Origin: G963667675 sp965249215
GTDB taxonomy: Bacteria; Chloroflexota; Dehalococcoidia; Lucifugimonadales; UBA3495
Direction: 5' to 3'
Assembly: GCA_965249215.1 (NCBI GenBank)
Contig: CBDFLN010000002.1
Location: 372,001 to 436,000, forward strand
Length of the DNA: 64,000 nucleotides
A program made the translations under genes and the position numbers. Positions 24,673 through 34,337 of this stretch are shown here, in pieces. The notes beneath the pieces are model-generated. The model did no database searches, was not told the DNA's origin, and worked only from the letters and a program-made list of their open reading frames with translations. The first letter of the stretch is position 1. Each line of letters starts with the position of its first letter.

Positions 24673-26001
24673 GTGAGTCTTTCGCATCAGGACAGCCCTG
24701 TAACCATTGCTGCCGTACAGGGCCGGGAGGTCCTCGACTCCCGCGGCAATCCCACCGTCGAGGCTGAAATCACCCTCTCCAACGGCGCTCGCTTCCGCGC
24801 TGCCGTGCCGTCGGGCGCAAGCACCGGCACCTACGAGGCCCTGGAGCTCCGGGACAAAGACCCCCAACGTTACGGCGGCAACGGCGTTTTGCGGGCCGTG
24901 GCCAACGTCAACGACGTCATCGGTCGGGCCATCACAGGCCGAACCCTTCATCCGGGGTCATCTTTGGACGAGGACCTCATCGCCCTGGACGGAACACCGG
25001 ACAAGAGCAACTTGGGGGCCAACGCCCTGCTGGCCGTTTCTATGGCCCTCGCCAAGGCCCAGGCCTCCCTGGCGGACCCCGGCGCGTCCCTGTGGCACAG
25101 CCTGGCCGACGGCGGGCCGGTGACCCTGCCGGTGCCCATGTTCAACATCCTCAATGGCGGCCGGCACGCCTCAGATTCGGTGGACATACAAGAGTTTATG
25201 GTCTTGCCCGTGGGAGCGCCGACCTTTTCCGACGCCCTGCGGGCCGGGGCAGAGGTGTACCACCAACTGAAGGCCGCCCTGAGGGATGCCGGGCACAACC
25301 TGAACGTGGGCGACGAAGGCGGCTTTGCCCCGTCCCTGCCGTCTAACCGCAATGCGTTAGAACTAGTGCTTAGGTCCATCGAGGCCGCGGGCTACGCCCC
25401 GGGCCGTGATGTGTACCTTGCCTTGGACGTAGCCGCTTCCGAACTCTTCGACAGCGAGTCCGGCGACTACGTTCTGGAACGGGAAGGCGTCCGGCTGACC
25501 GCCCCGCAGTTGGTGAACCTGTATGAGCAATGGGTTAACGAGTATCCCATTATCAGCATCGAAGACGGCCTGCACGAAGACGACTGGGACGGCTGGCGGG
25601 AATTGTGCGCCCGGCTGGGCAACTCCGTGCAGTTGGTCGGCGACGACTTGCTGGTCACCAACTCTCGGCGGATTCAACGGGCGGTGGACTCCGCCGCCTG
25701 CAACGCCGTGTTGCTAAAGCCCAACCAGGCCGGGACTCTAGGCGAGACCCTGGACGCTTTCAAACTGGCCCGTGGGGCCGGTTGGGGCACGGTGATGAGT
25801 CACCGTTCCGGGGAGACCGAGGACACCACGATTGCCGACCTGGCCGTGGGCTGGGACGTCCGCCAGATTAAGACCGGAGCGCCCGCCCGCTCCGAACGGG
25901 TGGCTAAGTACAACCGCCTTCTGCGCATCGAGTCCGAACTGGGAGACCAGGCCCGCTACGCCGGCCGCGATGCTTACGGGCGTTTACTAGATTCCCGCTA
26001 G
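24673..26001 (+). CDS. eno: enolase
   Basis: A 442-residue glycolytic enzyme converting 2-phosphoglycerate to phosphoenolpyruvate. Signatures: REVLDSRGNPTVEAEI, SGASTGTYEALELRD, NILNGGRHASDSVDIQEFM, VGDEGGFAPSLPSN, SIEDGLHEDDWDGW and VGDDLLVTN (metal ligands), KPNQAGTLGETLDAF with the catalytic Lys, SHRSGETEDTTIADLAV and APARSERVAKYNRL. The start is GTG 24673, behind GGAAGA; the longer frame from 24571 lies in the previous gene. The LLKPNQAGT segment has Pro and Ala where LLKVNQIGT is usual. Confidence 0.97.
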   Translation: MSLSHQDSPVTIAAVQGREVLDSRGNPTVEAEITLSNGARFRAAVPSGASTGTYEALELRDKDPQRYGGNGVLRAVANVNDVIGRAITGRTLHPGSSLDEDLIALDGTPDKSNLGANALLAVSMALAKAQASLADPGASLWHSLADGGPVTLPVPMFNILNGGRHASDSVDIQEFMVLPVGAPTFSDALRAGAEVYHQLKAALRDAGHNLNVGDEGGFAPSLPSNRNALELVLRSIEAAGYAPGRDVYLALDVAASELFDSESGDYVLEREGVRLTAPQLVNLYEQWVNEYPIISIEDGLHEDDWDGWRELCARLGNSVQLVGDDLLVTNSRRIQRAVDSAACNAVLLKPNQAGTLGETLDAFKLARGAGWGTVMSHRSGETEDTTIADLAVGWDVRQIKTGAPARSERVAKYNRLLRIESELGDQARYAGRDAYGRLLDSR

Positions 26002-26013
26002 CCCTGAGCTTGT

Positions 26014-26040
26014 CGAAGGGGGCGAGCGAAGCGCCCTTAG
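26014..26040 (+). terminator. hairpin after enolase
   Basis: The stretch after TGAGCTTGTCGAAGG contains GGGCG and CGCCC arms around AGCGAAG, followed by TTAG. Likely the end of the LOG-eno unit. The TGAGCTTGTCGAAGGG motif is an interspersed palindromic type also seen near 50.3 and 59.6 kb. Confidence 0.45.
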
Positions 26041-26085
26041 TGTCCCAAGATTGGGCGGCTCCAACTCTCTGGGTCCATCCACAGC

Positions 26086-26114
26086 TTTTCAATCCGTCTT
26101 TGGCGGTTTATTAT
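26086..26114 (+). promoter_or_regulatory. probable gap promoter
   Basis: TTTTCA (26086-26091), a 17-base spacer and TATTAT (26109-26114). The -35 is weak. The GAPDH ATG is 79 bases downstream of the -10. Confidence 0.4.
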
Positions 26115-26192
26115 ATGGACTGCCCTCGCAGGCCTTGACGCCATCCAACGGCCTGGCCCGCTGCGGGCACTTCTAGCACTGGGAGGTATGCC

Positions 26193-27206
26193 ATGACCAC
26201 CCGCGTAGGCATTAACGGTTTCGGCAGAATCGGCCGCCTCGTCCTGCGGGCCATGACCGCGCGCCACCCCGACAAAATACAGGTGGCTGCCGTCAACGAC
26301 CTAACCGACGCCGAGACCAACGCCTATCTGTTCAAGTACGACACCAACTACGGCGCCTATCCGGGTGAAGTCCAAGCAGTCGACGGCGGCCTCAGGGTAG
26401 ACGGCCGGGACATCAGGGTCTTTTCGGAGCGGGACCCGGCCCAGATTCCCTGGTCGGAGATGGACGTGGACCTGGTTGTGGAGTCCACCGGCATCTTCAC
26501 CGACGCCGACAAGGCCGCCGGGCACCTGCAGGGCGGGGCCAAGAAAGTCGTGATTTCAGCCCCCGCTAAGGGGGAAGACCTGACTATCGTTCTGGGCGTC
26601 AACGACCATCTCTACGACGCCTCCAAGCATAAGGTCGTGTCCAACGCATCGTGCACCACCAACTGTTTCGCCCCCATGGTAAAAGTCCTCCACGACGCTT
26701 TCGGAATCGAACACGGCCTCATGTCCACCATTCATGCCTACACCAACGATCAAGTGATCGCGGACCAGCGTCATTCGGACCTTCGACGCTCCCGCGCCGC
26801 CGCCATGAACATAATCCCCACCAGCACCGGAGCCGCCAGGGCTGTCGGCCTGGTCCTGCCGGAGTTGAACGGCAAACTTCATGGGGTGGCCTTCCGCGTC
26901 CCCACCTCCACCGGCTCTGTCACCGACTTCACCGCCGCCGTCTCCAAGGACGCCTCTCCCGACGAAGTCAATCGGGTATTCCAAGAGGCCGCCGAGGGAC
27001 CCCTCAAGGGCATTCTGGAATACGTAGATGATCCCCTGGTTAGCTCGGACTTCCGCGGCAATACCCATAGCTGTATCTTTGACTCCCTGTCCACCATAGT
27101 CATGGCGGACCGCATGGTGAAGATTATGGGCTGGTACGATAACGAGTGGGGCTATTCTTGCCGCACCGCCGATTTGTGCGCCCTGATGCACGACAAGGGC
27201 ATCTGA
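26193..27206 (+). CDS. gap: glyceraldehyde-3-phosphate dehydrogenase, type I
   Basis: A 337-residue glycolytic enzyme using NAD(P). Signatures: RVGINGFGRIGRLVLRA (dinucleotide loop at residues 4-20), SNASCTTNCFAP with catalytic Cys154, HAYTNDQVIAD with His181, and MGWYDNEWGYSCRTADL near the C-terminus. GGGAGG lies upstream of the ATG. With eno it gives a small glycolysis block; no pgk or tpi is adjacent. Confidence 0.97.
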   Translation: MTTRVGINGFGRIGRLVLRAMTARHPDKIQVAAVNDLTDAETNAYLFKYDTNYGAYPGEVQAVDGGLRVDGRDIRVFSERDPAQIPWSEMDVDLVVESTGIFTDADKAAGHLQGGAKKVVISAPAKGEDLTIVLGVNDHLYDASKHKVVSNASCTTNCFAPMVKVLHDAFGIEHGLMSTIHAYTNDQVIADQRHSDLRRSRAAAMNIIPTSTGAARAVGLVLPELNGKLHGVAFRVPTSTGSVTDFTAAVSKDASPDEVNRVFQEAAEGPLKGILEYVDDPLVSSDFRGNTHSCIFDSLSTIVMADRMVKIMGWYDNEWGYSCRTADLCALMHDKGI

Positions 27207-27357
27207 CCTGGCAGCCGGCACGTATCCACAGAAGGGAATTCCGTACCCGTAATAGCCTGTCTTGCCGCCTGCCGGTCGTGACTAACGCCGGCGACGGGGT
27301 TTCCATCTTCCAGTGATGTCCGGCCGATAGCCTCCCAGGAATGCGTACTGTCTTCTG

Positions 27358-30300
27358 ATGCACTGGCTGACACTTAACGGACGCCTTCCCTGGACCCTGA
27401 TTCCCCTGTTGCTCATCCTCGCCCTGGGCCTTGCCCTCCGCCTGCACGGTTTGAACTGGGACTCCGGGTTCGCCTTCCACCCCGACGAGCGTGACATCTA
27501 CATGCGCTCCGGGTGCATGTATGACCTCCTAACCGAAGCCCCGGGCCACGAGTCCTGCGGCTACGTCAGGGACCAACCACAGGCAGAGCCCGGCCTGCCC
27601 GGTTTGGGCGTGTTTTTGGACCCAGCACGTAGCCCGCTAAACCCCCACTGGTTCCCCCTGGGCAGCATCCTCCTCTACGTCATGGTGTTCTTCCGGTCCA
27701 TTATCGAGCTGTTCGCCGACGTCAACGCCCTGGACATGCGCTACGCTGGCCGTATCCTGTCATCTCTGGCCGACACCGGGTCTATTATCATGGTGTACGT
27801 CCTCGGTCGGCGCATGTTCGGCAGCGGCGTTGGTTTGCTGGCGGCGGCCTTCACCGCCGTCGCCGTCATCCACGTGCAGAACAGCCATTTCTACCGGCCG
27901 GAGACCTTCTCGGTGTTCTTTTCGCTGGCCGCTTTCTGGGCCATGCTGCGCATGGTCGAGAAAAAGCGTCTGCGGGACTCAGTCCTTCTGGGTCTGATGC
28001 TCGGGTTGGCTCTCGCTCCCAAGGTCAACGTACTTCCGCTGGTCCTGCCCCTGGCGTTGGCCTACTGGTACCGGGTGATGGATTCGGTAGACGGCCGGTG
28101 GTACCAGATCACCCCCGCCGTGCTGCGGCCGGTGTTAGGCCATGCCGCCGCGGCGGCTCTGGCGGCTGCGGCGGTGTTCTTCGTGACCGCCCCCTATGCT
28201 CTGCTGGACGCTGGGGCTTTCGTAGGCGACGTCTTGACCCAGGCCAGGATGGCCTCCAACGCCGGCATGTGGCCCTTCACCGTCCAGTACATCGACACGC
28301 CGCCCTTCCTTTACCAACTTCAGCAGTCCTCGGTTTGGGGTCTGGGACTGCCCCTGGGAATAGTAGCTTGGCTTAGCGTCCCGTTCACTGTCCTGATGCT
28401 GTTCCGGAGCCGGGCAACGCGTCGCTACGACCTCCTTCTCCTGGTCTGGGTCGTCCCCACTTTCCTACTGTTGGAAAGCTTCGAGGTTCGGTTCCTGCGC
28501 TACGTTTTCCCCCTGGCACCCTTCCTGATCTTGATGGCCTCCCGCATGCTGTTGTGCCTGGTGGATTGGTCCCGCGGCGTGCAGCCTTGCGGCCCATCCA
28601 TTGCCGGCCTTTTTGGCCGGTTGAACTTACGGTTGCCGGGACAGGCTCTCCAAGACCGACTCTCTTGTCTCAGTAAGCAACCGCTTGCGCTGCCCCGGAT
28701 ATTGCACAATTATCTCCCCGGATTCGAGCCCCGGTGGAGCTGGCTGGCGGTCGGACTGGTGGCCGTTGTCCTCGGCTCAACGGTCTTCTACAGCTTGGCT
28801 TTCCAACGGGTTTATGCCAACGAGCACCCGGCGGTCACCGCCTCCCAGTGGCTCAACGACAATGTCCCGGCTGGGACGCCGATTGTCAGCGACAATCATT
28901 GGGACGAATTCGTCCCCGGTCTCCATCGTTACGACACTTGGCAGTTTCCCGTCTACGACAGCGACAGTCTGGAAAAGATGGACGCATTGGCCCTCCGTCT
29001 CGCCGCCTCCGAATACCTGGTGTTCTACAGTCACCGCCCCTACGCCAGCGTCACCCGCGTTCCCGAGCGCTATCCGCTGAGCGCTTCTTACTATCACCGG
29101 CTGTTCGATGGCGATTTAGGGTACCGCCTGGAACGGACTTTTACGTCCTATCCCCAACTCGCGGGAATCGCCTTTCGCGACGACCCCTTTGGCCGCTCCG
29201 GCCTGCCTCGGCCCACGCCGTCAGTCCCCGAGAATCTGCCGCCGGTGGTCCTGGACCTGGGCTATGCCGATGACAACGTGGTGGGGTATGACCATCCCCA
29301 GGTGCTTCTATTCCGCAACGTTGAGCAACTCTCGTTTTCGCGGCTTCGCTCCTTGCTATTAACCCCCATATTCGCAGGCGCCGATGCCTCCGGCGAGGAG
29401 TTGATGCTGTCCGATGAGCAGCTGACGGCACAGCAGGCCGGCGGGACCTGGTCCCACATCATCGACCGGGACGGTTGGGTCAACGACGTGCCTGTCCTGG
29501 TATGGCTGCTGGTGGTCGAGCTCGCCTTTCTCGTGTCTTTACCCCTTTGCGTGTTTATTTTTCGGCCGCTGCCCGACCGGGGCATCGTATTGGCCCGGAT
29601 AGCGGGTCTGCTGGGAGTCAGCTACGTGGCGTGGCTGGGGGTGAGCCTTGGCTGGATCGAATTCTCGCGCTGGGCTGTAATTGTCGGTTTTCTGACAATC
29701 GCCGCCATGTCGTCTTTAGCGCTGCTTGGCCGGTGGCGTGAAATCACCGGGTTCCTCCGGCAGGAATGGCGTCTGTTGTTGCTGGGAGAGGTGTTGTTCC
29801 TCACCGCCTTCCTGGCCTTTGTCGGCATTCGCGCCGCCAACCCCGACCTGTGGCATCCATTCTTAGGCGGCGAGAAGCAGATGGAGTTCGCCTACTTCAA
29901 CGCCGTGATTCGCTCCACGTCTTTGCCGCCCTTCGACCCCTGGTTTTCGGGCGGCTACCTGAACTACTACTACTGGGGATACTTCGTGCCGGCCGGACTG
30001 GTGCGCCTTACCGGGATCGTGCCCTCCGTCGCATTCAACCTGGCGATTCCCCTATTCTTTGCCCTAACCGTAACCGGGGCCTACTCCCTGGTGTACAACC
30101 TTGCCGAGGGCGTGCGGCGCTCCCGCGCGCCGGCAACCCCGGTCGCCAGCTCTACCGCACGCCGGTCTCGACCCGGCATCTGGACCAGCCGGCTGGTAAG
30201 CCCCGTCGGGGCCGGCCTGCTTGGCGCCCTGTTCGTCGCCGTCATCGGCAACCTGGACGGCCTGGTGCAGGTGCTCCAGGGCGCTTGGGGCAGGATCTTC

Positions 30301-31962
30301 CGTGGCGACTCATTCCCAACCTTCGATTTCTGGCGCAGCAGCAGGATGCTGGACGTACAGGACAGGTTCGACCCTTCTCCGCTGGTCTTTTGGCTGCCCG
30401 ACAAGATCCCCGGCGTAGGTGACTCGTCTTTCCATATAACCGAATTTCCCTTCTTTACCTTCCTGTTTGGCGACCTTCACGCCCACATGATGGTCATTCC
30501 GTTCACCCTTCTGGTCATTGGCCTGGGCCTTAACCTCGTTGTGGGCCTGCGGAACAACGGCAAGCTCTGGACCTTCGCCGCGTCCGCCGCCTTAGCCCTG
30601 GCGCTGGGCGTCCTGTGGGCAACCAATAGCTGGGACTATCCAGCGTACCTGATCCTTGTTGTTGCCCTGTCGGCCCTGGCCGTCTACTTCAAGCCCGGCA
30701 GCCCTTCATCCAGGCTGTTGTTGTTCGTTGCCCTGGCCGCCGGCGTCTTTGCGTTGAGCCTGCTGGCCTGGGTGCCCTACCACGATTACTACCAGACCTT
30801 TAACGCCGGCCTGGACGCCTCCAGGTGGCGCACGCCGTTTGACCGTTTCCTAGGAATTCATGGCCTCTTCCTATTCATCATCGCTGCCTTTTTGCTGTAC
30901 ACCGCCCGCCGGACTTTGGCGGCTGTAGCCGGCAGCCGAGTGTTGTCCGCCGCCCGCATTGGGGGCGATCTTGAACCTCCCCTCATGGCGCCGTTCACCC
31001 TTCTGGCGCTGAGGCTCGGCCTGGGGCTGGGACTGCTCGTTGCCGCGGCATTGGCCGCCGCCGGCTACTGGACGGCCGTAGCCCTCATTGTCTATTTGAT
31101 GCTCACCGGATTGGCCGCTTACGAGGTATTGGCTTCCAGGAAGCCAGAACGACCCTTCGAGTCCGTGCCTCTGGCGCTCCTGGCCCTGGCCTTGGCCATC
31201 GCCATCGGGGTTGACTTCGTCACCGTTGGAGGCGACATCGGCCGCATGAACACCCTGTTCAAATACTACTTGGAGGTCTGGGTCCTGCTGAGCTTGGCGG
31301 CGGCCTATATGCTCTGGAATTTGCTGGACAGGGGACTGTTCGGCGTCCGCCTGCGGTGGCTCGGCGGAGCATGGATGGCCGTGGTTGTCCTGCTGGTCTG
31401 TTCCAGCCTGATTTACACCGTGTGGGGTTCCAAGGACAGGGTCGATGAGCGTTTCAACCCCATCCCGCTCACTCTCGACGGCGCCGCCTACATGGAGTCT
31501 GCAGTCCATCACCCCCGCGGCGGCGACGGACAGCCGCCGGTCCATCTGAAGTGGGACGCCGCCGCCATCCGCTGGCTGCAGGACAACGTCTCCGGCTCTC
31601 CAGTGATCCTTGAGGCCCATAACCTGGAGTACACGTGGAGCGGCCGTATCTCCGCCTACACCGGCCTCCCCACCGTGGTGGGTTGGCCCTGGCACCAGAT
31701 GCAGCAGCGTTGGGACTACCAGGATGCCGTTTTTCGCCGCGCCGAGGACGTGAGGCTGATATACGACACCGCCGACGTTGACCTGGGTCTGGCGCTATTG
31801 CGGAGTTACGGCGTAGAGTACGTCGTCGTCGGCGAGTTGGAACGACTCTATTACTCGGGCGTGGGACTCCAAAAATTCGAGGAATTCACCAACCAGGGGC
31901 TGATGCGCCTGGCGTACCGGAACCAGGGAGTATCCATATACCAGGTCGACGGGCCTCCTTGA
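27358..31962 (+). CDS. giant fused membrane protein: glycosyltransferase-39-like plus DUF2298 (YYY) domain
   Basis: A 1534-residue polytopic membrane protein. The first half resembles GT-C mannosyltransferases: FHPDERDIYMR near residue 40 with the acidic pair expected in the first external loop, then many helices and a soluble stretch around residues 480-680. The second half carries the Chloroflexi/archaeal YYY domain (TIGR03662/DUF2298) with FDPWFSGGYLNYYYWGYFVP near residue 869, FGDLHAHMMVIPF and NTLFKYYLEVW. The final 150 residues form an external domain (HNLEYTWSGRISAYTGLPTV). Lipid-linked sugar transfer at the cell surface is inferred from the fold only. Confidence 0.85.
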   Translation: MHWLTLNGRLPWTLIPLLLILALGLALRLHGLNWDSGFAFHPDERDIYMRSGCMYDLLTEAPGHESCGYVRDQPQAEPGLPGLGVFLDPARSPLNPHWFPLGSILLYVMVFFRSIIELFADVNALDMRYAGRILSSLADTGSIIMVYVLGRRMFGSGVGLLAAAFTAVAVIHVQNSHFYRPETFSVFFSLAAFWAMLRMVEKKRLRDSVLLGLMLGLALAPKVNVLPLVLPLALAYWYRVMDSVDGRWYQITPAVLRPVLGHAAAAALAAAAVFFVTAPYALLDAGAFVGDVLTQARMASNAGMWPFTVQYIDTPPFLYQLQQSSVWGLGLPLGIVAWLSVPFTVLMLFRSRATRRYDLLLLVWVVPTFLLLESFEVRFLRYVFPLAPFLILMASRMLLCLVDWSRGVQPCGPSIAGLFGRLNLRLPGQALQDRLSCLSKQPLALPRILHNYLPGFEPRWSWLAVGLVAVVLGSTVFYSLAFQRVYANEHPAVTASQWLNDNVPAGTPIVSDNHWDEFVPGLHRYDTWQFPVYDSDSLEKMDALALRLAASEYLVFYSHRPYASVTRVPERYPLSASYYHRLFDGDLGYRLERTFTSYPQLAGIAFRDDPFGRSGLPRPTPSVPENLPPVVLDLGYADDNVVGYDHPQVLLFRNVEQLSFSRLRSLLLTPIFAGADASGEELMLSDEQLTAQQAGGTWSHIIDRDGWVNDVPVLVWLLVVELAFLVSLPLCVFIFRPLPDRGIVLARIAGLLGVSYVAWLGVSLGWIEFSRWAVIVGFLTIAAMSSLALLGRWREITGFLRQEWRLLLLGEVLFLTAFLAFVGIRAANPDLWHPFLGGEKQMEFAYFNAVIRSTSLPPFDPWFSGGYLNYYYWGYFVPAGLVRLTGIVPSVAFNLAIPLFFALTVTGAYSLVYNLAEGVRRSRAPATPVASSTARRSRPGIWTSRLVSPVGAGLLGALFVAVIGNLDGLVQVLQGAWGRIFRGDSFPTFDFWRSSRMLDVQDRFDPSPLVFWLPDKIPGVGDSSFHITEFPFFTFLFGDLHAHMMVIPFTLLVIGLGLNLVVGLRNNGKLWTFAASAALALALGVLWATNSWDYPAYLILVVALSALAVYFKPGSPSSRLLLFVALAAGVFALSLLAWVPYHDYYQTFNAGLDASRWRTPFDRFLGIHGLFLFIIAAFLLYTARRTLAAVAGSRVLSAARIGGDLEPPLMAPFTLLALRLGLGLGLLVAAALAAAGYWTAVALIVYLMLTGLAAYEVLASRKPERPFESVPLALLALALAIAIGVDFVTVGGDIGRMNTLFKYYLEVWVLLSLAAAYMLWNLLDRGLFGVRLRWLGGAWMAVVVLLVCSSLIYTVWGSKDRVDERFNPIPLTLDGAAYMESAVHHPRGGDGQPPVHLKWDAAAIRWLQDNVSGSPVILEAHNLEYTWSGRISAYTGLPTVVGWPWHQMQQRWDYQDAVFRRAEDVRLIYDTADVDLGLALLRSYGVEYVVVGELERLYYSGVGLQKFEEFTNQGLMRLAYRNQGVSIYQVDGPP

Positions 31963-32000
31963 CCCTCCTCTTGCTACTCCCTTGTACCAGCCGGCCGTTG

Positions 32001-32354
32001 TTGACATAAAAGTCGTAACAATACTGACAACAACCCGTTGACATAACCGTTTAGATTTGCTTTAATATAGTCAGCGGTTAAAAATAATCTTAACAAAAGA
32101 CTAGTCGAAATATTAACAATTTTGGGGCGTGCGCCTGGCCCCGATAACAGGTGCAGCTAATTCAGAGGCAAAAGGGCTCTGGGGCTAGAAAACGGGGTCA
32201 ATCTGTGTGGGTGTGTCCCCGGCGTGTTGGGAATTGGCCCCGATAGCAACTGAGCCCAAGCCTGCTGGCCCTTCTCGGTACCGCCGAGCTGCCAACGTGT
32301 GGAGTGGTTGAAGTGCAGCGGAAACTTGGTGGCTATTACCGGGGAGGGCCAGCC
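32001..32354 (+). promoter_or_regulatory. AT-rich convergent intergenic region with a strong forward promoter
   Basis: TTGACA (32038-32043), 17 bases, then TTTAAT (32061-32066) followed by ATATAG: one of the best promoter matches in the window. The sequence GTTGACATAA also occurs 37 bases earlier (32000 and 32037). No coding gene follows on the plus strand before the end of pheA, which runs the other way. The 280 bases downstream contain GC-rich paired stretches such as GGGGTCAATC... and a CCCCGGCGTG block. An unannotated small RNA, or an antisense RNA to pheA, is possible. Confidence 0.45.
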
Positions 32355-33194
32355 TCATTTTACCCGTCCGCTCTCCCACCTGGGGTATGACCCCAACACT
32401 TTTAGCATGCTTACCGAACCCTGCAGGGCCTCCAGCGCCTCTTTCACCTGCTCGTCCTGCCGGTGCCCGGCGCAGTCTATCAAGAAGATATAGTCCCCCA
32501 ACGACTGCTTGGTCGGCCTCGACTCTATCTTCAACAGGTTGATGTTCCTGGTGGCAAACTCCCCCATGGTCCGGTACAGCATTCCCGGCGCGTCCTCCCG
32601 GTAGGCAAAGCAAATAGACGTCTTGTCCTCGCCCGTCGGGGAATGGTCCTCCCTGGCCAGCACCGCAAACCGCGTCACGTTGTTGGCCGAGTCCTGAACT
32701 TTTCGCCCGATGATTTCCGCCTTGTACAGCTCCGCCGCGCGCTGGGGCGCAATTGCCGCCGCCCCCACGCTGCTCTTCTGCATGTCCGTCACCGCGGCCG
32801 AGTTGCTCAATGACGCCATCTGCTGCGCCTTGGGCAGGCAGCGTTCCAGGAACTCCCGGCACTGCGCCAGTGACTGGGGGTGGGAATACACCACCTCGAT
32901 GTCCGCCAGCCTGGTCCCGGGATTTACCATAAGGTAATGGTCTATGGGCAACAGCACTTCCTGGCAGATGGACAACTGCGGCTCTTGAATCAGAAGGTCC
33001 TGGGTAAAAGTGACCGACCCCTCCAGGCTGTTCTCGATGGGCACTATGCCCTCGTCGGTGATTTCCGATGACACCGCCAGGCCCACCGCGCCAATGGTGG
33101 GAAACGGCTCCAATTCCGCCGCGGCGTCGTACAGCAAGGCCGCCTCTTCCGTATAAGTGCCGGCCGGCCCGAGATACGCTAGGCGCTTAGCCAT
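32355..33194 (-). CDS. pheA: prephenate dehydratase
   Basis: A 279-residue enzyme of phenylalanine synthesis converting prephenate to phenylpyruvate. The catalytic part ends in DSANNVTRFAVLA with the essential Thr-Arg-Phe. The C-terminal ACT domain has LYRTMGEFATRNINLLKIESRP, the ESRP motif that binds phenylalanine for feedback inhibition, then GDYIFLIDCAGH. No chorismate mutase domain is fused. The ATG at 33194 is used; a GTG precedes it in frame. It is the last gene of the Trk operon unit, and its start region is duplicated (33167-33272). Confidence 0.95.
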   Translation of the reverse strand: MAKRLAYLGPAGTYTEEAALLYDAAAELEPFPTIGAVGLAVSSEITDEGIVPIENSLEGSVTFTQDLLIQEPQLSICQEVLLPIDHYLMVNPGTRLADIEVVYSHPQSLAQCREFLERCLPKAQQMASLSNSAAVTDMQKSSVGAAAIAPQRAAELYKAEIIGRKVQDSANNVTRFAVLAREDHSPTGEDKTSICFAYREDAPGMLYRTMGEFATRNINLLKIESRPTKQSLGDYIFLIDCAGHRQDEQVKEALEALQGSVSMLKVLGSYPRWESGRVK

Positions 33195-33272
33195 CACGGC
33201 GCCTCAACAGGACATCGCCACAGATGCCAGCCAGCCCGAGATACGCTAGGCGCTTGGCCATCACGGCGCCTC
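33167..33272 (-). repeat. 39-bp direct repeat at the trkA-pheA junction
   Basis: Bases 33167-33205 and 33234-33272 are the same apart from single differences, with a period of 67. The unit holds the last codons of the TrkA gene, its TGA, and the first codons of pheA (MAKRLAYLG). The copy at the TrkA end still has the fused stop-start TGATGG but leads into a 24-codon frame ending at the real pheA start. Confidence 0.8.
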
Positions 33273-33923
33273 GGTCAGGATGTCGTACAGGGTCTGTTCG
33301 TCGTTGGTCTGCGTCACCGCCACCAGTTCGTCCTCCGCTTCCAGCACCAATACGCCGGAAGGCAGCTCGACGCTGTGCTTCTTTACTACCAGGGCGATCA
33401 TGCTGTTGGGGGGCAGGTGCACGTCCCGCAGTCTCTTTCCCACTACGCTGGCCCCTTCCGGTATGGACACGCTGACCAACTCCCTTCCTGGCGCCTGCAG
33501 GTTCATCAGGTGCACAAAGGGCCGTCCAGGGACACCTTCCTCGAAACTCAGCAGTATCTGGTGGACTTCATTGACCACTACGTCCACTCCCAGGATGTGA
33601 AAGAGGGGTTCGTTCTTGGGGTCCTTCACCAGGACCATGGTCCGAGGTACTTGGAAGACGTGCTTGGCTATTTGGCATATCACCAGGTTGGTTTCGTCCC
33701 TTCCCGTCACCGCCACCACCGCATCGGCCCTGGTTATGCCGGCCCGCTTCAGCGTCCCCTCGTCGGTGCCGTCTCCGGCGAACGCTACGCTGCCGAGTTC
33801 GTCCGCCAGCATCCGGTGCCTGGCCGTGTTCTTCTCGACCACTGCCACCTCGTGCTCCGACGCCAGCAGAGCCTTGGACAGGTGGTACCCGGCCTCACTG
33901 CACCCCACAATTAAGAAATACAT
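33261..33923 (-). CDS. TrkA-type potassium channel/transporter regulator (RCK N and C domains)
   Basis: A 220-residue cytoplasmic gating subunit. Residues 1-120 are an RCK-N Rossmann domain (MYFLIVGCSEAGYHLSKALL, VVEKN at the nucleotide ribose-binding acidic end, GDGTDEGTLKRAGI, RDETNLVICQIA). Residues about 140-215 are an RCK-C domain (LVSVSIPEGASVVGKRLRDV, VLEAEDELVAVT). The usual GxGxxG loop is GCSEAG here. It probably binds NAD(H) or ATP and controls the TrkH encoded upstream in the same operon. Confidence 0.9.
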   Translation of the reverse strand: MYFLIVGCSEAGYHLSKALLASEHEVAVVEKNTARHRMLADELGSVAFAGDGTDEGTLKRAGITRADAVVAVTGRDETNLVICQIAKHVFQVPRTMVLVKDPKNEPLFHILGVDVVVNEVHQILLSFEEGVPGRPFVHLMNLQAPGRELVSVSIPEGASVVGKRLRDVHLPPNSMIALVVKKHSVELPSGVLVLEAEDELVAVTQTNDEQTLYDILTEAP

Positions 33924-33935
33924 CTGGGCCTCGAG

Positions 33936-34337
33936 CTACCTGTCAATTTGTTGCCGGATGTCTTGCATGAGTCCGAACGAAAGGCCGACCACGTTCAGTT
34001 GCAGCCCCGAGTAAAGCACCTGCAACCGGGGGTCGTTGATCTGGCAAATTACCTTGGGCACGTTGAAAATATGCTCCGCCAACTGTGCCGCCAGGGCGTT
34101 CTTATGGTCGTCGGCGGACAGCGCGAGGAACACCTCTGCGGTCTCGATGCCCCCCAGCCTCAGGTAGTCCTGCATCATCGGCTCCGCCATCCAGATAACC
34201 CGCACCTGGGCCCCGTCTTCCACTTGGGCCAGGGATTCACGGTCCTCGCCCAGCACCGTAACGTTGTATCCTACCTGAGCCAGGTCCGGCGCCAGGTTCC
34301 TCGTCAGCTGGTTGCAGCCCAATATCAGCGTGTTCAT
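33936..34337 (-). CDS. TrkA-N domain protein, single domain
   Basis: A 133-residue protein with an RCK-N fold only: MNTLILGCNQLTRNLAPDLA, VLGEDRESL, VFLALSADDHKNALAAQLA. There is no RCK-C part. The glycine loop is degenerate (GCNQLT). It ends 12 bases before the start of the next TrkA gene, so the two might work as a pair that together equal the four-domain TrkA of other bacteria. The short form is less common than the two-domain form. Confidence 0.8.
   Translation of the reverse strand: MNTLILGCNQLTRNLAPDLAQVGYNVTVLGEDRESLAQVEDGAQVRVIWMAEPMMQDYLRLGGIETAEVFLALSADDHKNALAAQLAEHIFNVPKVICQINDPRLQVLYSGLQLNVVGLSFGLMQDIRQQIDR

Noticed and set aside
32185..32862. Minus-strand ORF overlapping the end of pheA
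   Set aside because: It runs through the pheA coding region in another frame and has no start signal.
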